Notes under the pieces: generated by a model
Told to the model about the DNA's origin: nothing
The model's input: only the letters and a program-made list of their open reading frames with translations
Database searches by the model: none
Made by a program: the position numbers and the translations under genes
In this document: piece by piece, positions 22,966-30,805 of the stretch
Numbering within the stretch: the stretch's first letter is position 1
Layout of the letters: each line of letters starts with the position of its first letter
Origin: an uncultured Selenomonadales bacterium
GTDB lineage: Bacteria > Bacillota > Negativicutes > Selenomonadales > Selenomonadaceae
Assembly: GCA_900314765.1 (NCBI GenBank)
Contig: OMWN01000077.1
Span: forward strand, 1-35,184
Direction: 5' to 3'
Length of the DNA: 35,184 nucleotides

Positions 22966-23820
22966 ATGGCGTTAAGCGTTGAAAAAACAGGCAAGACGAT
23001 AGATGAGGCGCGCGAGGCGGCACTGGCTGAGCTCGGCGCAAAGGAAGACGAGGTCGCATTCGAGATACTCGAGGAGCCATCAAAGGGATTTTTTGGTCTG
23101 ATTGGCAGCAAGCCGGCAAAAATCCGCGCGACAATCATTGAGCGCGAGCGTGGGCCGATTGACAAGGCATACGACCTTCTGAAGCAGATTTTCGAGAAGA
23201 TGAATCTCGATGTCACGATTGAAAAGAAAGAGACGGAGGACGGAGAGCTTTTGACGCTCGTCGGCGAAAATCTCGGCATCCTCATCGGCAAGCATGGCCA
23301 GACGCTCGATGCGTTGCAGTACGTCGCAAATCTCGCGGCGAACAAGGGACGCGAGGAGGACCGCGTGCGCGTCATCGTCGATGTGGAGGGCTACAGGGAA
23401 CGCCGCGAGGAGACGCTCAAGACGCTCGCCTCTCGGCTCGCTGAGAAGGCGCGTCGCACGGGACAGAAAATAATGCTCGAGCCGATGAACCGCCATGAGC
23501 GTAAAATCATTCACATGGCGTTGCAGGATGACAGCTCCGTCTCGACGTACAGCTCAGGCGATGAGCCGTTCCGTAAAGTCGTCATTGAGCCGAAAAATCG
23601 TCGCCGTGGTGGATTCAGAAAGGGCTATCGCCGCGATGACAGATTTGGCCACGGCGAGGGCGGCTACAGGCGCAGACGCGACAGCTATGAGCATAGCGAG
23701 AGCGAGAAAGTTGACGACAGAGAAGTCTACTCTCCCGATGAGAAAGAGGAACTTGTCGACGGCATCACGTATGCGGGAAGCTATGACGGCAAGGCGCACG
23801 AATATCCAGCGAATAAATAA
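22966..23820 (+). CDS. khpB: RNA-binding protein KhpB (Jag)
   Basis: A 284-residue RNA-binding protein. The N-terminal Jag_N domain (ALSVEKTGKTIDEAREAAL to FFGLIGSKPAKI) is followed by a KH domain with GILIGKHGQTLDALQYVAN and an R3H domain ending with MNRHERKIIHMALQDD. A C-terminal extension of about 75 residues rich in Arg, Gly and Tyr (GGFRKGYRRDD, GGYRRRRDSY) then turns acidic; it is longer than in Bacillus Jag. AAAGGAG lies 11 bases before ATG 22966. Directly behind yidC, as in most Firmicutes; relatives act with KhpA in RNA binding and cell-envelope control. Confidence 0.93.
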   Translation: MALSVEKTGKTIDEAREAALAELGAKEDEVAFEILEEPSKGFFGLIGSKPAKIRATIIERERGPIDKAYDLLKQIFEKMNLDVTIEKKETEDGELLTLVGENLGILIGKHGQTLDALQYVANLAANKGREEDRVRVIVDVEGYRERREETLKTLASRLAEKARRTGQKIMLEPMNRHERKIIHMALQDDSSVSTYSSGDEPFRKVVIEPKNRRRGGFRKGYRRDDRFGHGEGGYRRRRDSYEHSESEKVDDREVYSPDEKEELVDGITYAGSYDGKAHEYPANK

Positions 23821-23841
23821 TTGAAAATGTAAATTGCTGTG

Positions 23842-23879
23842 AAAGGGCAATCTCAAACGTTGAGATATGCCCTTTTTTT
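23842..23879 (+). terminator. Terminator between jag and mnmE
   Basis: AGGGCAATCTCAA pairs with TTGAGATATGCCCT around ACG, with a small internal mismatch, followed by seven T (23873-23879). It partly separates mnmE from the upstream genes. Confidence 0.88.
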
Positions 23880-23896
23880 GTAAGCAGGTGAATGTA

Positions 23897-25303
23897 ATGG
23901 AAAATGACACTATTGCGGCTATTGCCACACCCATAGGCGAGGGTGGCATCGGCATCATTCGCATATCGGGCGATGATGCCATAGAGGTCGCATCGAAAAT
24001 ATTCAGACCGCGGAGCAGCGCGTATCGTTCGCTCGCCGATGTGGAGTCGTACCGCGCCGTCTACGGCGACATCGTCGACGATGATGTGACCCGCGACGAA
24101 GCCATCGCTATTATCATGCGCGCGCCGCATTCGTATACGACGGAGGACGTCTGCGAGCTCCAGTGCCACGGCGGCGCGACCGTCATGCGCGTCGTGCTCG
24201 AGCTCGCACTCAAAAATGGCGCGCGCCTCGCGGAGCGGGGCGAATTCACGAAGCGCGCTTTCCTCGGCGGCAGGCTCGACCTCTCAGAGGCGCAGGCCGT
24301 CATGGACGTCATCACGGCGAAGACGGAGCGCTCGCTCGACGCCGCGCACGGCCATCTGTCGGGCAGATTTTCATCGGAAATCAAAACCATGAGGCACGAC
24401 ATTTTGTCGATGATTGCGCATCTCGAGGCGACGATTGATTTCCCAGAGGACGACGTCGAGGATGTCGTGATGGACGAAGCCGAGGAAAAAATAAAAAATA
24501 TAAAAAATCGCGTGGACGAGATGATCGCCTCGGCACACGCGGGGCGCATACTGCGTGAGGGCATCGTGACAGCCATCATAGGTCGGCCGAACGTCGGCAA
24601 GTCGAGCCTGCTCAATCATCTGCTGCGTGAGGAGCGCGCCATCGTCACGGATGAGCCGGGCACGACGCGCGACAGCATAGAGGAGTACGTCAATATCGCA
24701 GGCGTGCCGCTCCGCATCGTGGACACGGCGGGCATCAGGGAGACAGAGAGCCGCGTTGAGGAGATTGGCGTCAGAAAAGCGGAAAAATATATCGATGACG
24801 CGCAGCTCGTGATAGCGATGGTGGATGCATCGGAGTCGCTCTCAGACGAGGACAAAAAAATCCTCGCGCTCCTCGACGAGAAGCGCAAGGATGTGATATG
24901 TCTCCTCAATAAAAGCGACAAGGAAACAGAAATCAGCCGAGAAGAAATATCGTCGCTCATGAAATTTGATTCAGCTGATGATGTTATTTCATTCTCCACG
25001 AAATCGGCGATGGGCGACAGCGAGCTCGAGAGTGCGATACTGCGCCGCGTCTACGGCAAAGGCGCGAACCTTGACACGAACGATGGCGGCGTGATGGCGG
25101 CGAACGAGCGCGAGGCCGACATACTGCGCCGCGCAAGCGAAAGCCTGCAGGCGACGCTGCTCACGCTCACGAATGGCATGAGTGCCGACTTCGTGACGAT
25201 AGACCTGCGCGCCGCATGGGAGACGCTCGGCGAAATCACGGGCGAGACCGTCGGCGACGATGTCGTCGATGAGATTTTCAGCAAATTTTGCATTGGAAAA
25301 TGA
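23897..25303 (+). CDS. mnmE: tRNA modification GTPase MnmE
   Basis: With MnmG it installs the 5-aminomethyl-type group on wobble uridine of several tRNAs. The 468-residue protein has the N-terminal folate-binding domain (TIAAIATPIGEGGIGIIRIS), a helical domain and an inserted G domain: GRPNVGKSSLLNHLL (G1), DEPGTTRDSIEE (G2), DTAGIRE (G3), LLNKSD (G4). It ends with the obligatory FCIGK, whose Cys is functional. AGGTGA sits 6 bases before ATG 23897; an earlier in-frame ATG at 23867 lies in the terminator stem. Confidence 0.97.
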   Translation: MENDTIAAIATPIGEGGIGIIRISGDDAIEVASKIFRPRSSAYRSLADVESYRAVYGDIVDDDVTRDEAIAIIMRAPHSYTTEDVCELQCHGGATVMRVVLELALKNGARLAERGEFTKRAFLGGRLDLSEAQAVMDVITAKTERSLDAAHGHLSGRFSSEIKTMRHDILSMIAHLEATIDFPEDDVEDVVMDEAEEKIKNIKNRVDEMIASAHAGRILREGIVTAIIGRPNVGKSSLLNHLLREERAIVTDEPGTTRDSIEEYVNIAGVPLRIVDTAGIRETESRVEEIGVRKAEKYIDDAQLVIAMVDASESLSDEDKKILALLDEKRKDVICLLNKSDKETEISREEISSLMKFDSADDVISFSTKSAMGDSELESAILRRVYGKGANLDTNDGGVMAANEREADILRRASESLQATLLTLTNGMSADFVTIDLRAAWETLGEITGETVGDDVVDEIFSKFCIGK

Positions 25304-25377
25304 TATGATGTATGATATAGCGAAATAAATCAGAATCAGAGTAGAATCAGAGTGAGCAAGAAAATAGGAGAAAGAAT

Positions 25378-25578
25378 ATGGAAATATTTAATGAAGTCGT
25401 GCTGTTCATCATCTGTGCCGTCGCGTCGCTGCCGCTCGCCATGGGCATCGGCTACGTCGCGGCCTCGCTGTACGACGGCGTTGCCATCCACGTCGCGGCC
25501 ATCAACGAGATATTTCTCATCATCGTCATGCGCCAGCTCATTAATCTTCACACGAAAAGGCGCGCTGTGAAAAAGTGA
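25378..25578 (+). CDS. Small hydrophobic membrane protein, unrecognised
   Basis: A 66-residue protein with two probable membrane helices (about 5-28 and 38-52) and a basic end (HTKRRAVKK). GGAG (25368-25371) precedes the ATG by 6 bases, and base use resembles neighbouring genes, so I consider it real. It lies 74 bases after mnmE. I do not recognise a family; small helical membrane proteins of this kind can be regulators or subunits of larger complexes. Confidence 0.6.
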   Translation: MEIFNEVVLFIICAVASLPLAMGIGYVAASLYDGVAIHVAAINEIFLIIVMRQLINLHTKRRAVKK

Positions 25579-25671
25579 ATGATGACGGATGACAATATAT
25601 CGAGCAAGATAAAAGCGAGAACATGAAAATTATCATCGTGTGAGTTTGTAATATTATAGGGAAAATGACTC

Positions 25672-25812
25672 GGCGATGCCAGTCCTCATCCACTGCGCAA
25701 TTTCGATAGGCTCTAAGGCTGGCTTCCTCGCAGCAAAAGCGAAGACACGCCGCTTCGGAGCCAGCCAAAGAGCCTATAAGAAATTGCTAAATTACTTCAG
25801 ACTGGCATCGCC
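25672..25812. repeat. 141-bp near-perfect hairpin element
   Basis: The outer arms GGCGATGCCAGTC (25672-25684) and its exact complement (25800-25812) enclose a symmetrical 12/12-base internal loop. The inner arms of 31 bases (25697-25727 and 25757-25787) differ at only a few positions. The apex is a 29-base loop. The element has no coding potential and no ribosome site. It looks like a MITE-type or REP/BIME-like repeat, or a structured RNA. It lies between the small gene at 25378 and the AT-rich membrane-protein pair. Confidence 0.8.
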
Positions 25813-25854
25813 TCTGGAATATTCAAAAACTCATGATTTTTGAGGTGATATGAC

Positions 25855-26109
25855 ATGCAGCCAAGCAGAATAATTAAACGATTTCTTGAGGCATATTTTG
25901 GCTACGATGAAAAATCAAGCCTTGCCACTAATATAGTATTCGCATTGGTTTCGCTCATTGTGATTGGAGCTGTCGAGATTCTGGTCTCCATGATTGTAAC
26001 AGCATTTATCTGCGTTATTTTTATGGAAACGGAAATAAATTTTCTGGTTAGAATTTCTGAATATGGTGTCGTCATGTCAAAGGGCGGAGCTATTTTTTAT
26101 ATATTTTGA
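25855..26109 (+). CDS. Hypothetical membrane protein, first of an AT-rich pair
   Basis: An 84-residue protein with a hydrophobic centre (about 23-57, one long or two short membrane helices) and a positively charged start (MQPSRIIKRF). A good ribosome site, GAGGTGAT (25842-25849), precedes the ATG. Composition is visibly more AT-rich than the flanking mnmE and mnmG. Its stop overlaps the TTG start of the next frame in TTGA. I recognise no family. A frameshifted single gene is an alternative to a coupled pair. Confidence 0.6.
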   Translation: MQPSRIIKRFLEAYFGYDEKSSLATNIVFALVSLIVIGAVEILVSMIVTAFICVIFMETEINFLVRISEYGVVMSKGGAIFYIF

Positions 26110-26468
26110 CACTGGCTAATTTGAAGAATTTAAGGCAGCATCCAGAAAAATTAAAGGAAATGGTTTCTATTGCTTTCAGCGTTATTCGTTGTGCAGGTAT
26201 TGCCATTTTGCCAGCGTTGGCTTTTTCGGCTGTCTTAGGAGCAACTATTGTCATAGTAGCAAAACTAGTATTTAATTCATCTGTGAATCCACCATTTTCT
26301 TTCTGTGTATTTTGGTGGATTTTGTTTACGCCTATTGTATTTGTCTACAAAAGTCGACTTAGTGAAATTTTTACAAAAATAAAAAATAAAAATCAAGAAA
26401 ATATCGAAATAAAAAATGACGAAAAAAAGAAAGACTATTATGATGGTGAAGAAATTTTCCACGATTGA
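26106..26468 (+). CDS. Hypothetical membrane protein, second of an AT-rich pair
   Basis: A 120-residue protein with two or three membrane helices (about 22-56 and 65-82) and a hydrophilic tail rich in Lys, Asn, Glu and Asp. The proposed TTG start overlaps the preceding stop (TTGA), indicating coupled translation; an ATG at 26160 is a shorter option. Strong A/T bias and Lys/Asn/Ile content set it apart from neighbours and suggest acquisition. No family recognised. mnmG starts 26 bases after its stop. Confidence 0.5.
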   Translation: MTLANLKNLRQHPEKLKEMVSIAFSVIRCAGIAILPALAFSAVLGATIVIVAKLVFNSSVNPPFSFCVFWWILFTPIVFVYKSRLSEIFTKIKNKNQENIEIKNDEKKKDYYDGEEIFHD

Positions 26469-26494
26469 TGATATTTTTGGCATGGAGGAAATAT

Positions 26495-28414
26495 ATGAGC
26501 AACAGATTTGAAGCGGGCGAGTATGATGTCATCGTCATCGGGGCGGGTCATGCCGGCGTCGAGGCGGGGCTCGCTGCCGCACGCATTGGCATGAGGACGC
26601 TGCTCGCGACGCTCTCAATGGACAATATTTCTCTCATGCCGTGCAATCCGTCTGTCGGCGGGCCAGCGAAAGGGCATCTTGTGCGCGAGATTGACGCGCT
26701 CGGCGGCGAGATGGGCGTCAATGCCGACAAGACGTGCATACAGTTTCGCATGTTGAACACGGGCAAGGGTCCCGCCGTGCAGGCACTGCGCGCGCAGGCC
26801 GACAAAAAGCTCTATCAATTCACGATGAAGGAGACATGCGAGCGCCAAGAAAATCTCGATGTGAAGCAGCTGCTCGTCGATGAGATCATCGTCGAGGACG
26901 GCACAGTGAAGGGCGTCGTCATCGAGACGGGCGAGATATACCGCGCGCCTGCCGTCATCATCGCGACGGGCACGTACCTACGGGGACGCATCATCATCGG
27001 CGAGACGACGTACTCGGCGGGGCCAAACGGCCAGCGCGCCGCGATGAAGCTCACGGACTCGCTCAAAAAAATTGGGCTGAGGCTCATGCGCTTCAAGACG
27101 GGCACGCCTGCACGCGTCGACAAAAATTCTCTCGATTTCGACGAAATGACGATACAGCCGGGCGACGATGTGCCGCGCTGTTTTTCATTCATGACGGACG
27201 AGGACGAAATGGAGCGCATCGGCGCCGTCGCAAATCTCGCGGAGCAAGTGCCGTGCTGGCTTTCTTACACGAACGAGGAGACGCACAAAATCCTCCGCGA
27301 CAATCTCTCGCGCGCGCCGATGGCGAACGGCGTCATAAAGGGCGTGGGGCCGAGGTATTGCCCATCGATTGAGACGAAAATCGCGCGCTTTCCCGACAAG
27401 GAGCATCATCAGCTTTTCATAGAGCCCGAGGGACTTCATACGCAGGAAATGTACGTGCAGGGCATGTCGACGTCCATGCCGATGGATGTGCAGATAGCGT
27501 TCCTGCACACGATACCGGGGCTAAGGCATTGCCGCGTCATGCGCGCGGGCTACGCCATAGAGTACGATTGCCTCGACCCGACTCAGCTCAAGCCGACACT
27601 CGAGGTGAAAAATATCCACGGGCTTTTCTCGGCGGGCCAATCGAACGGCACGTCGGGCTACGAGGAGGCGGCGGCGCAGGGACTCATCGCGGGCGTCAAC
27701 GCGGCGATGATGATAAAAGGTGAGGAGCCGCTCGTCCTCAAGCGCTCCGAAGCGTATATCGGCGTCCTCATTGACGACCTCGTGACGAAGGGGACGAATG
27801 AGCCGTATCGATTGCTGACGAGCCGCGCCGAGTATCGATTGCTTCTGAGGCAGGACAATGCCGACATGCGGCTCACGGAGCATGGTCGTCGCGTCGGACT
27901 CGTGACGGATGAGCGCTACGCGAAATACAAGAGCAAAATGGCGGAAATAAAAGGCGCTATGGACGCGATAGAAAAAATAAAACTCTCGCCGAGCCGCGAG
28001 ACGAATGAGAAACTTAAATCAGCGGGATTAAGCGAGATACACGTCGTGACGCCGCTTTATGATTTCCTGCGCCGCGCCGATGTGAGCTACAAAGACGTCG
28101 CGCCGCTCTTTGACCTGCCGAAAATCTCCCGCGCCGCGGAAAAAGAAATCGACATCACCATCACATACGACGGCTACATCAAAAGACAGCGCGAGCAAGT
28201 CAGGCGCATGGAAAAACTCGAAAATCACCTGATACCTGAGACAATAAACTACGACGACGTGACGAGCCTTCGCCTCGAGGCGCGCGAGAAAATGAACAAG
28301 ATAAGACCGCGCTCCGTCGGGCAGGCCGCGCGCATCTCCGGCGTCTCGCCAGCGGACGTGTCGGTGCTGCTGGTGTATTTGGAGCAACAGAAGAGAATGG
28401 CGAAGAAAAAATAA
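26495..28414 (+). CDS. mnmG: tRNA uridine-5-carboxymethylaminomethyl modification enzyme MnmG (GidA)
   Basis: FAD- and NADH-dependent partner of MnmE in wobble-uridine modification; 639 residues, normal length. The FAD dinucleotide-binding motif VIGAGHAGVEAGLAAARIG lies at the N-terminus; CNPSVGGPAKGHLVREIDALGG, RGRIIIGETTYSAGPNG and the C-terminal helical region for MnmE contact follow. The GGAGGAA at 26484-26490 selects ATG 26495 over an upstream in-frame ATG at 26465. In most relatives rsmG follows; here a convergent unrelated gene does. Confidence 0.97.
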   Translation: MSNRFEAGEYDVIVIGAGHAGVEAGLAAARIGMRTLLATLSMDNISLMPCNPSVGGPAKGHLVREIDALGGEMGVNADKTCIQFRMLNTGKGPAVQALRAQADKKLYQFTMKETCERQENLDVKQLLVDEIIVEDGTVKGVVIETGEIYRAPAVIIATGTYLRGRIIIGETTYSAGPNGQRAAMKLTDSLKKIGLRLMRFKTGTPARVDKNSLDFDEMTIQPGDDVPRCFSFMTDEDEMERIGAVANLAEQVPCWLSYTNEETHKILRDNLSRAPMANGVIKGVGPRYCPSIETKIARFPDKEHHQLFIEPEGLHTQEMYVQGMSTSMPMDVQIAFLHTIPGLRHCRVMRAGYAIEYDCLDPTQLKPTLEVKNIHGLFSAGQSNGTSGYEEAAAQGLIAGVNAAMMIKGEEPLVLKRSEAYIGVLIDDLVTKGTNEPYRLLTSRAEYRLLLRQDNADMRLTEHGRRVGLVTDERYAKYKSKMAEIKGAMDAIEKIKLSPSRETNEKLKSAGLSEIHVVTPLYDFLRRADVSYKDVAPLFDLPKISRAAEKEIDITITYDGYIKRQREQVRRMEKLENHLIPETINYDDVTSLRLEAREKMNKIRPRSVGQAARISGVSPADVSVLLVYLEQQKRMAKKK

Positions 28415-28421
28415 AAAAATA

Positions 28422-28476
28422 AAAAATCTGCGATGAATGACGTTTGAATTGTCATTCTCTCGCAGATTTTTTTATT
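28422..28476. terminator. Nested bidirectional terminator after mnmG
   Basis: The outer stem AATCTGCGA pairs with TCGCAGATT and an inner stem GAATGAC pairs with GTCATTC. A and T runs lie on both sides, serving mnmG and the convergent gene. Confidence 0.88.
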
Positions 28477-28485
28477 TGCGTGAAA

Positions 28486-28836
28486 TTATTCAGCTTTTTT
28501 TATGTACACCCAATCGTCGTCAGCGGTGAGGATAAGTTTGCCCTCGGCGGCGGCCGCGTCGTCGAGCTGCGCGTCGTTGAATTTGTAGTCGCCGCCGCAG
28601 CGCGCGTTCGCGTAGTGCGCGCCCGCGTCGTCGTCCGTGATGTTCAGCGCGTGCCACTCGGAGTAGTGCTTCTTCGTGAACTTCTTGCAGTCGAGCATCG
28701 CCTGATCGACGCTTGACGGGTGAATGTTGTAAATCGTGAGGCCGACAGGGAGCTCCTTCTCGTAAATCATCAACAGCGACGAGAGATAGCTCTCCGTGAA
28801 GTAGTCGAAATTATTTTCATAGCCATTCCATTCCAT
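28486..28836 (-). CDS. Small acidic protein, unrecognised
   Basis: A 116-residue soluble acidic protein with many Asp, Tyr and Trp residues (MEWNGYENNFDYF at the start; LTADDDWVYIKK at the end) and two Cys. GGAGGAAA lies 5 bases before the ATG, a very strong site, and a good promoter is visible, so expression is likely high. No membrane segment, signal peptide or motif is seen. I cannot assign a family. It stands alone between mnmG and a divergent flavodoxin gene. Confidence 0.75.
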   Translation of the reverse strand: MEWNGYENNFDYFTESYLSSLLMIYEKELPVGLTIYNIHPSSVDQAMLDCKKFTKKHYSEWHALNITDDDAGAHYANARCGGDYKFNDAQLDDAAAAEGKLILTADDDWVYIKKAE

Positions 28837-28880
28837 AAAAATTTCCTCCTTTGAGAAATGTAACCGATTCAGCTTACTTC

Positions 28881-28909
28881 ATGTTATCAAACATCATAAA
28901 AATTTTCAA
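28881..28909 (-). promoter_or_regulatory. Promoter of the small acidic protein gene
   Basis: On the minus strand TTGAAA (plus 28904-28909) and TAACAT (plus 28881-28886) are 17 bases apart, 45 bases upstream of the ATG. Confidence 0.65.
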
Positions 28910-28937
28910 GCGAATACGGCGACAGGGAAAAGGAATT

Positions 28938-28965
28938 TTGAAGTATTTGTCGAATATGGTAATAT
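28938..28965 (+). promoter_or_regulatory. Possible promoter of the flavodoxin gene
   Basis: TTGAAG (28938-28943) and TAATAT (28960-28965) are 16 bases apart, about 49 bases before ATG 29014. Confidence 0.5.
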
Positions 28966-29013
28966 GATAAGTGATGAGTGAAATCAATGCGGAATTTTTT
29001 AGGAGTGATTTTT

Positions 29014-29649
29014 ATGTGGAATAAAAGAAATTGGCTGATTGCGATAGCGGTCATCGCGCTTTTCGTCGTGGGGTACAATATTTACTACACGCCGAAGGTG
29101 CATGGCTGGTTCATGATGTCGAAGACGCGGCGCACGGAGGACCCGTCGAGGACGAATCATATCGGCGCGCCATTCTCGCGCAGCGGCAAGAAGGTGCTCG
29201 TCGTGTACTTCACGTGGGGCGGCAACACGCGCGAGGTCGCGCAGCACATACATGACGTGATTGGCGGCGATGTCTACGAGATACGCACGGTGAATGAGTA
29301 TCCGAGCGATTATGACAGCTGCACGAAGGTGGCAAAAAAGGAGCTTGAGGAAAATGCGCGGCCTGAGCTCATCGGCAGAAATATTCGCGTTGATGAGTAC
29401 GACACGGTGTTCATCGGCTACCCGATATGGTGGTACGCCGCGCCGAGGGCGGTCTTGAGCTTCGTCGAGCGGTACAGCTTCGCGGGCAAGGAAGTCGTGC
29501 CTTTCTGCACGAGCGGCGGCGATGATCTCTCTGAGACGCTCGACGAGCTCAAAGGGCTCAAGGCAATGCAGGGCGCGGAGTTCAAGGACGGCCTCACAGC
29601 GAATGTGTGGGACGACATCGACCCGTGGCTCGTGAAATTGGGATATTGA
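29014..29649 (+). CDS. Membrane-anchored flavodoxin
   Basis: A 211-residue flavodoxin-like protein. After a short basic start (MWNKRN) comes one hydrophobic helix (about residues 7-24), a linker, then a flavodoxin fold. The FMN phosphate loop is YFTWGGNTREVAQ, and GYPIWWYAAPRAV and CTSGGDDLSET look like the isoalloxazine-contact loops. The helix lacks a lipobox and is followed by no clear cleavage site, so it is probably an anchor. AGGAGTGA lies 5-6 bases before ATG 29014; an earlier in-frame ATG at 28978 does not have one. A terminator follows. Redox partner unknown. Confidence 0.87.
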   Translation: MWNKRNWLIAIAVIALFVVGYNIYYTPKVHGWFMMSKTRRTEDPSRTNHIGAPFSRSGKKVLVVYFTWGGNTREVAQHIHDVIGGDVYEIRTVNEYPSDYDSCTKVAKKELEENARPELIGRNIRVDEYDTVFIGYPIWWYAAPRAVLSFVERYSFAGKEVVPFCTSGGDDLSETLDELKGLKAMQGAEFKDGLTANVWDDIDPWLVKLGY

Positions 29650-29655
29650 GGCAAA

Positions 29656-29697
29656 TAAAAAAGATTGGAAATCGTGACGGTTTCCAATCTTTTTTTA
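29656..29697. terminator. Bidirectional terminator after the flavodoxin gene
   Basis: AAGATTGGAAA (29661-29671) pairs perfectly with TTTCCAATCTT (29681-29691), with T/A runs on both strands; shared by the two convergent genes. Confidence 0.93.
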
Positions 29698-29713
29698 TGC
29701 AATTTTTCAATTT

Positions 29714-30349
29714 TCATGCAGACATCTTGAGCTGGAGCTCATCCTCGAGCTCTTTGACTCGTGCCTCGCTGTCTTCCATCGCGTGAAGTGTCTTTGATGT
29801 GAGGATGCCTATCTCGATGGAGAGTTTTTTCGCGCCGTCGAGTATGGTCGAGCGCGACACGGCGGAGTTAAACCGCCTGTCCTCGAATTTTTTCTTGACG
29901 GCAGAGACTTTGATTCCTTTGACGCTTCTCTTTGGCCTGTCCGCTGTCATGGTCTCTATGAGCGTCATGAGGTGGTCGAGCACGACGAGGCATGTCCTGA
30001 GCTCGTCTTCCTGTGTGAGCTTTTTTGGCGCGGGCAGCGATTTTCTCGGCTGTCCTTTTTTGCGGATGACGACGCCCGTCATGTCGACTTCTCCCTCTGA
30101 TATGATGTCGAGGAATTCTTCATCGGCGCCCGCCTCTATGTATTTTTTCATCGGCGTCGATGACTGGCGCGCGAGGAAATGAAGGAGCCCTGCGGCCTCC
30201 CATGTGTCGGCGCTGTCCTCGTAGCCTCGCATGACAGCGAACTCCCGCATGATGCAGCCGAGCATGAGCGCGGAGTGAAGGGCGGCAGATGATGATGCTG
30301 CATCGCGGAGGAGATTCCTTGCCGAATCCACCGTGATAGATGCGGTCAT
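29714..30349 (-). CDS. HD-like protein with degenerate metal motif
   Basis: A 211-residue cytosolic, mostly helical protein. Residues about 20-65 resemble HD-superfamily hydrolases: an early His in AALHSALMLGCIMREFAV, then TWEAAGLLHFLA where active relatives have GLLHDxD. The Asp of the HD pair is Phe here, so phosphohydrolase activity is doubtful. The C-terminal third ends in a Glu/Lys-rich coiled coil (ARVKELEDELQLK). I start at ATG 30349, with GGAGG 8 bases upstream; the preceding in-frame ATG lies beside that ribosome site. Monocistronic. The HD assignment is tentative. Confidence 0.65.
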   Translation of the reverse strand: MTASITVDSARNLLRDAASSSAALHSALMLGCIMREFAVMRGYEDSADTWEAAGLLHFLARQSSTPMKKYIEAGADEEFLDIISEGEVDMTGVVIRKKGQPRKSLPAPKKLTQEDELRTCLVVLDHLMTLIETMTADRPKRSVKGIKVSAVKKKFEDRRFNSAVSRSTILDGAKKLSIEIGILTSKTLHAMEDSEARVKELEDELQLKMSA

Positions 30350-30534
30350 TTTTTCAGCCTCCATTGGAAATGAGAATTTTTCTATTTATATATGATATGG
30401 CAACGATAGATATTGTATAGATAGATTTTATCATATTGACTGAAAAATTGAAAGAAGTTACAGAAAATTTACTTATATTTTGTGAATTTTATTCGGATTT
30501 GCGAAGGTGTTGCTTTTGAGGGAAATGAGATAGC

Positions 30535-30640
30535 TGACCCTCTCCGCCTCGCATTCGCTCGCGTAAACATGCCACTGGCATGTTTACCCCCCATTGGGGA
30601 GGCTGGCGCTACAGATGCTGAGATTATTTACGTTAGCCGA
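30535..30640 (+). repeat. Intergenic repeat, family A, copy 2 with palindromic insert
   Basis: The head TGACCCTCTCCGCCTCGC and tail CTGGCGCTACAGATGCTGA match copy 1 (2966-3050). Between them is a 25-base perfect palindrome (30563-30587, arms of 12 around one C) replacing part of the inner hairpin. The rest of the 456-base gap between 30349 and 30806 shows no gene. Confidence 0.7.
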
Positions 30641-30747
30641 ACAATCTACTAATGAGAGGATGAAGTCTTTTATTTTTTATGCAATTAAAATTTGAAGGAA
30701 GAATGTAGTTCACTCTCAATTATATCTTGAAGGACTGCTTTCGCTTT

Positions 30748-30795
30748 GCCTCCCACTCTGGGGGAGGTGCCCCCGTAGGGGGCGGAGAGGGTCAT
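30748..30795 (-). repeat. Intergenic repeat, family A, copy 3 (inverted)
   Basis: The sequence from CCTCCCACTCTGGGGGAGG to GGCGGAGAGGGTCA is the reverse complement of the head of copies 1 and 2, with a small hairpin GCCCCCGTAGGGGGC inserted. It ends 11 bases beyond the stop of the EAL gene and may act as its 3' hairpin. Confidence 0.65.
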
Positions 30796-30805
30796 GATTT
30801 CCCCC

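Noticed and set aside
30535-30795. CRISPR array suggested by repeated palindromic units
   Set aside because: Only two facing copies, unequal spacing, no spacers of uniform length and no cas genes.
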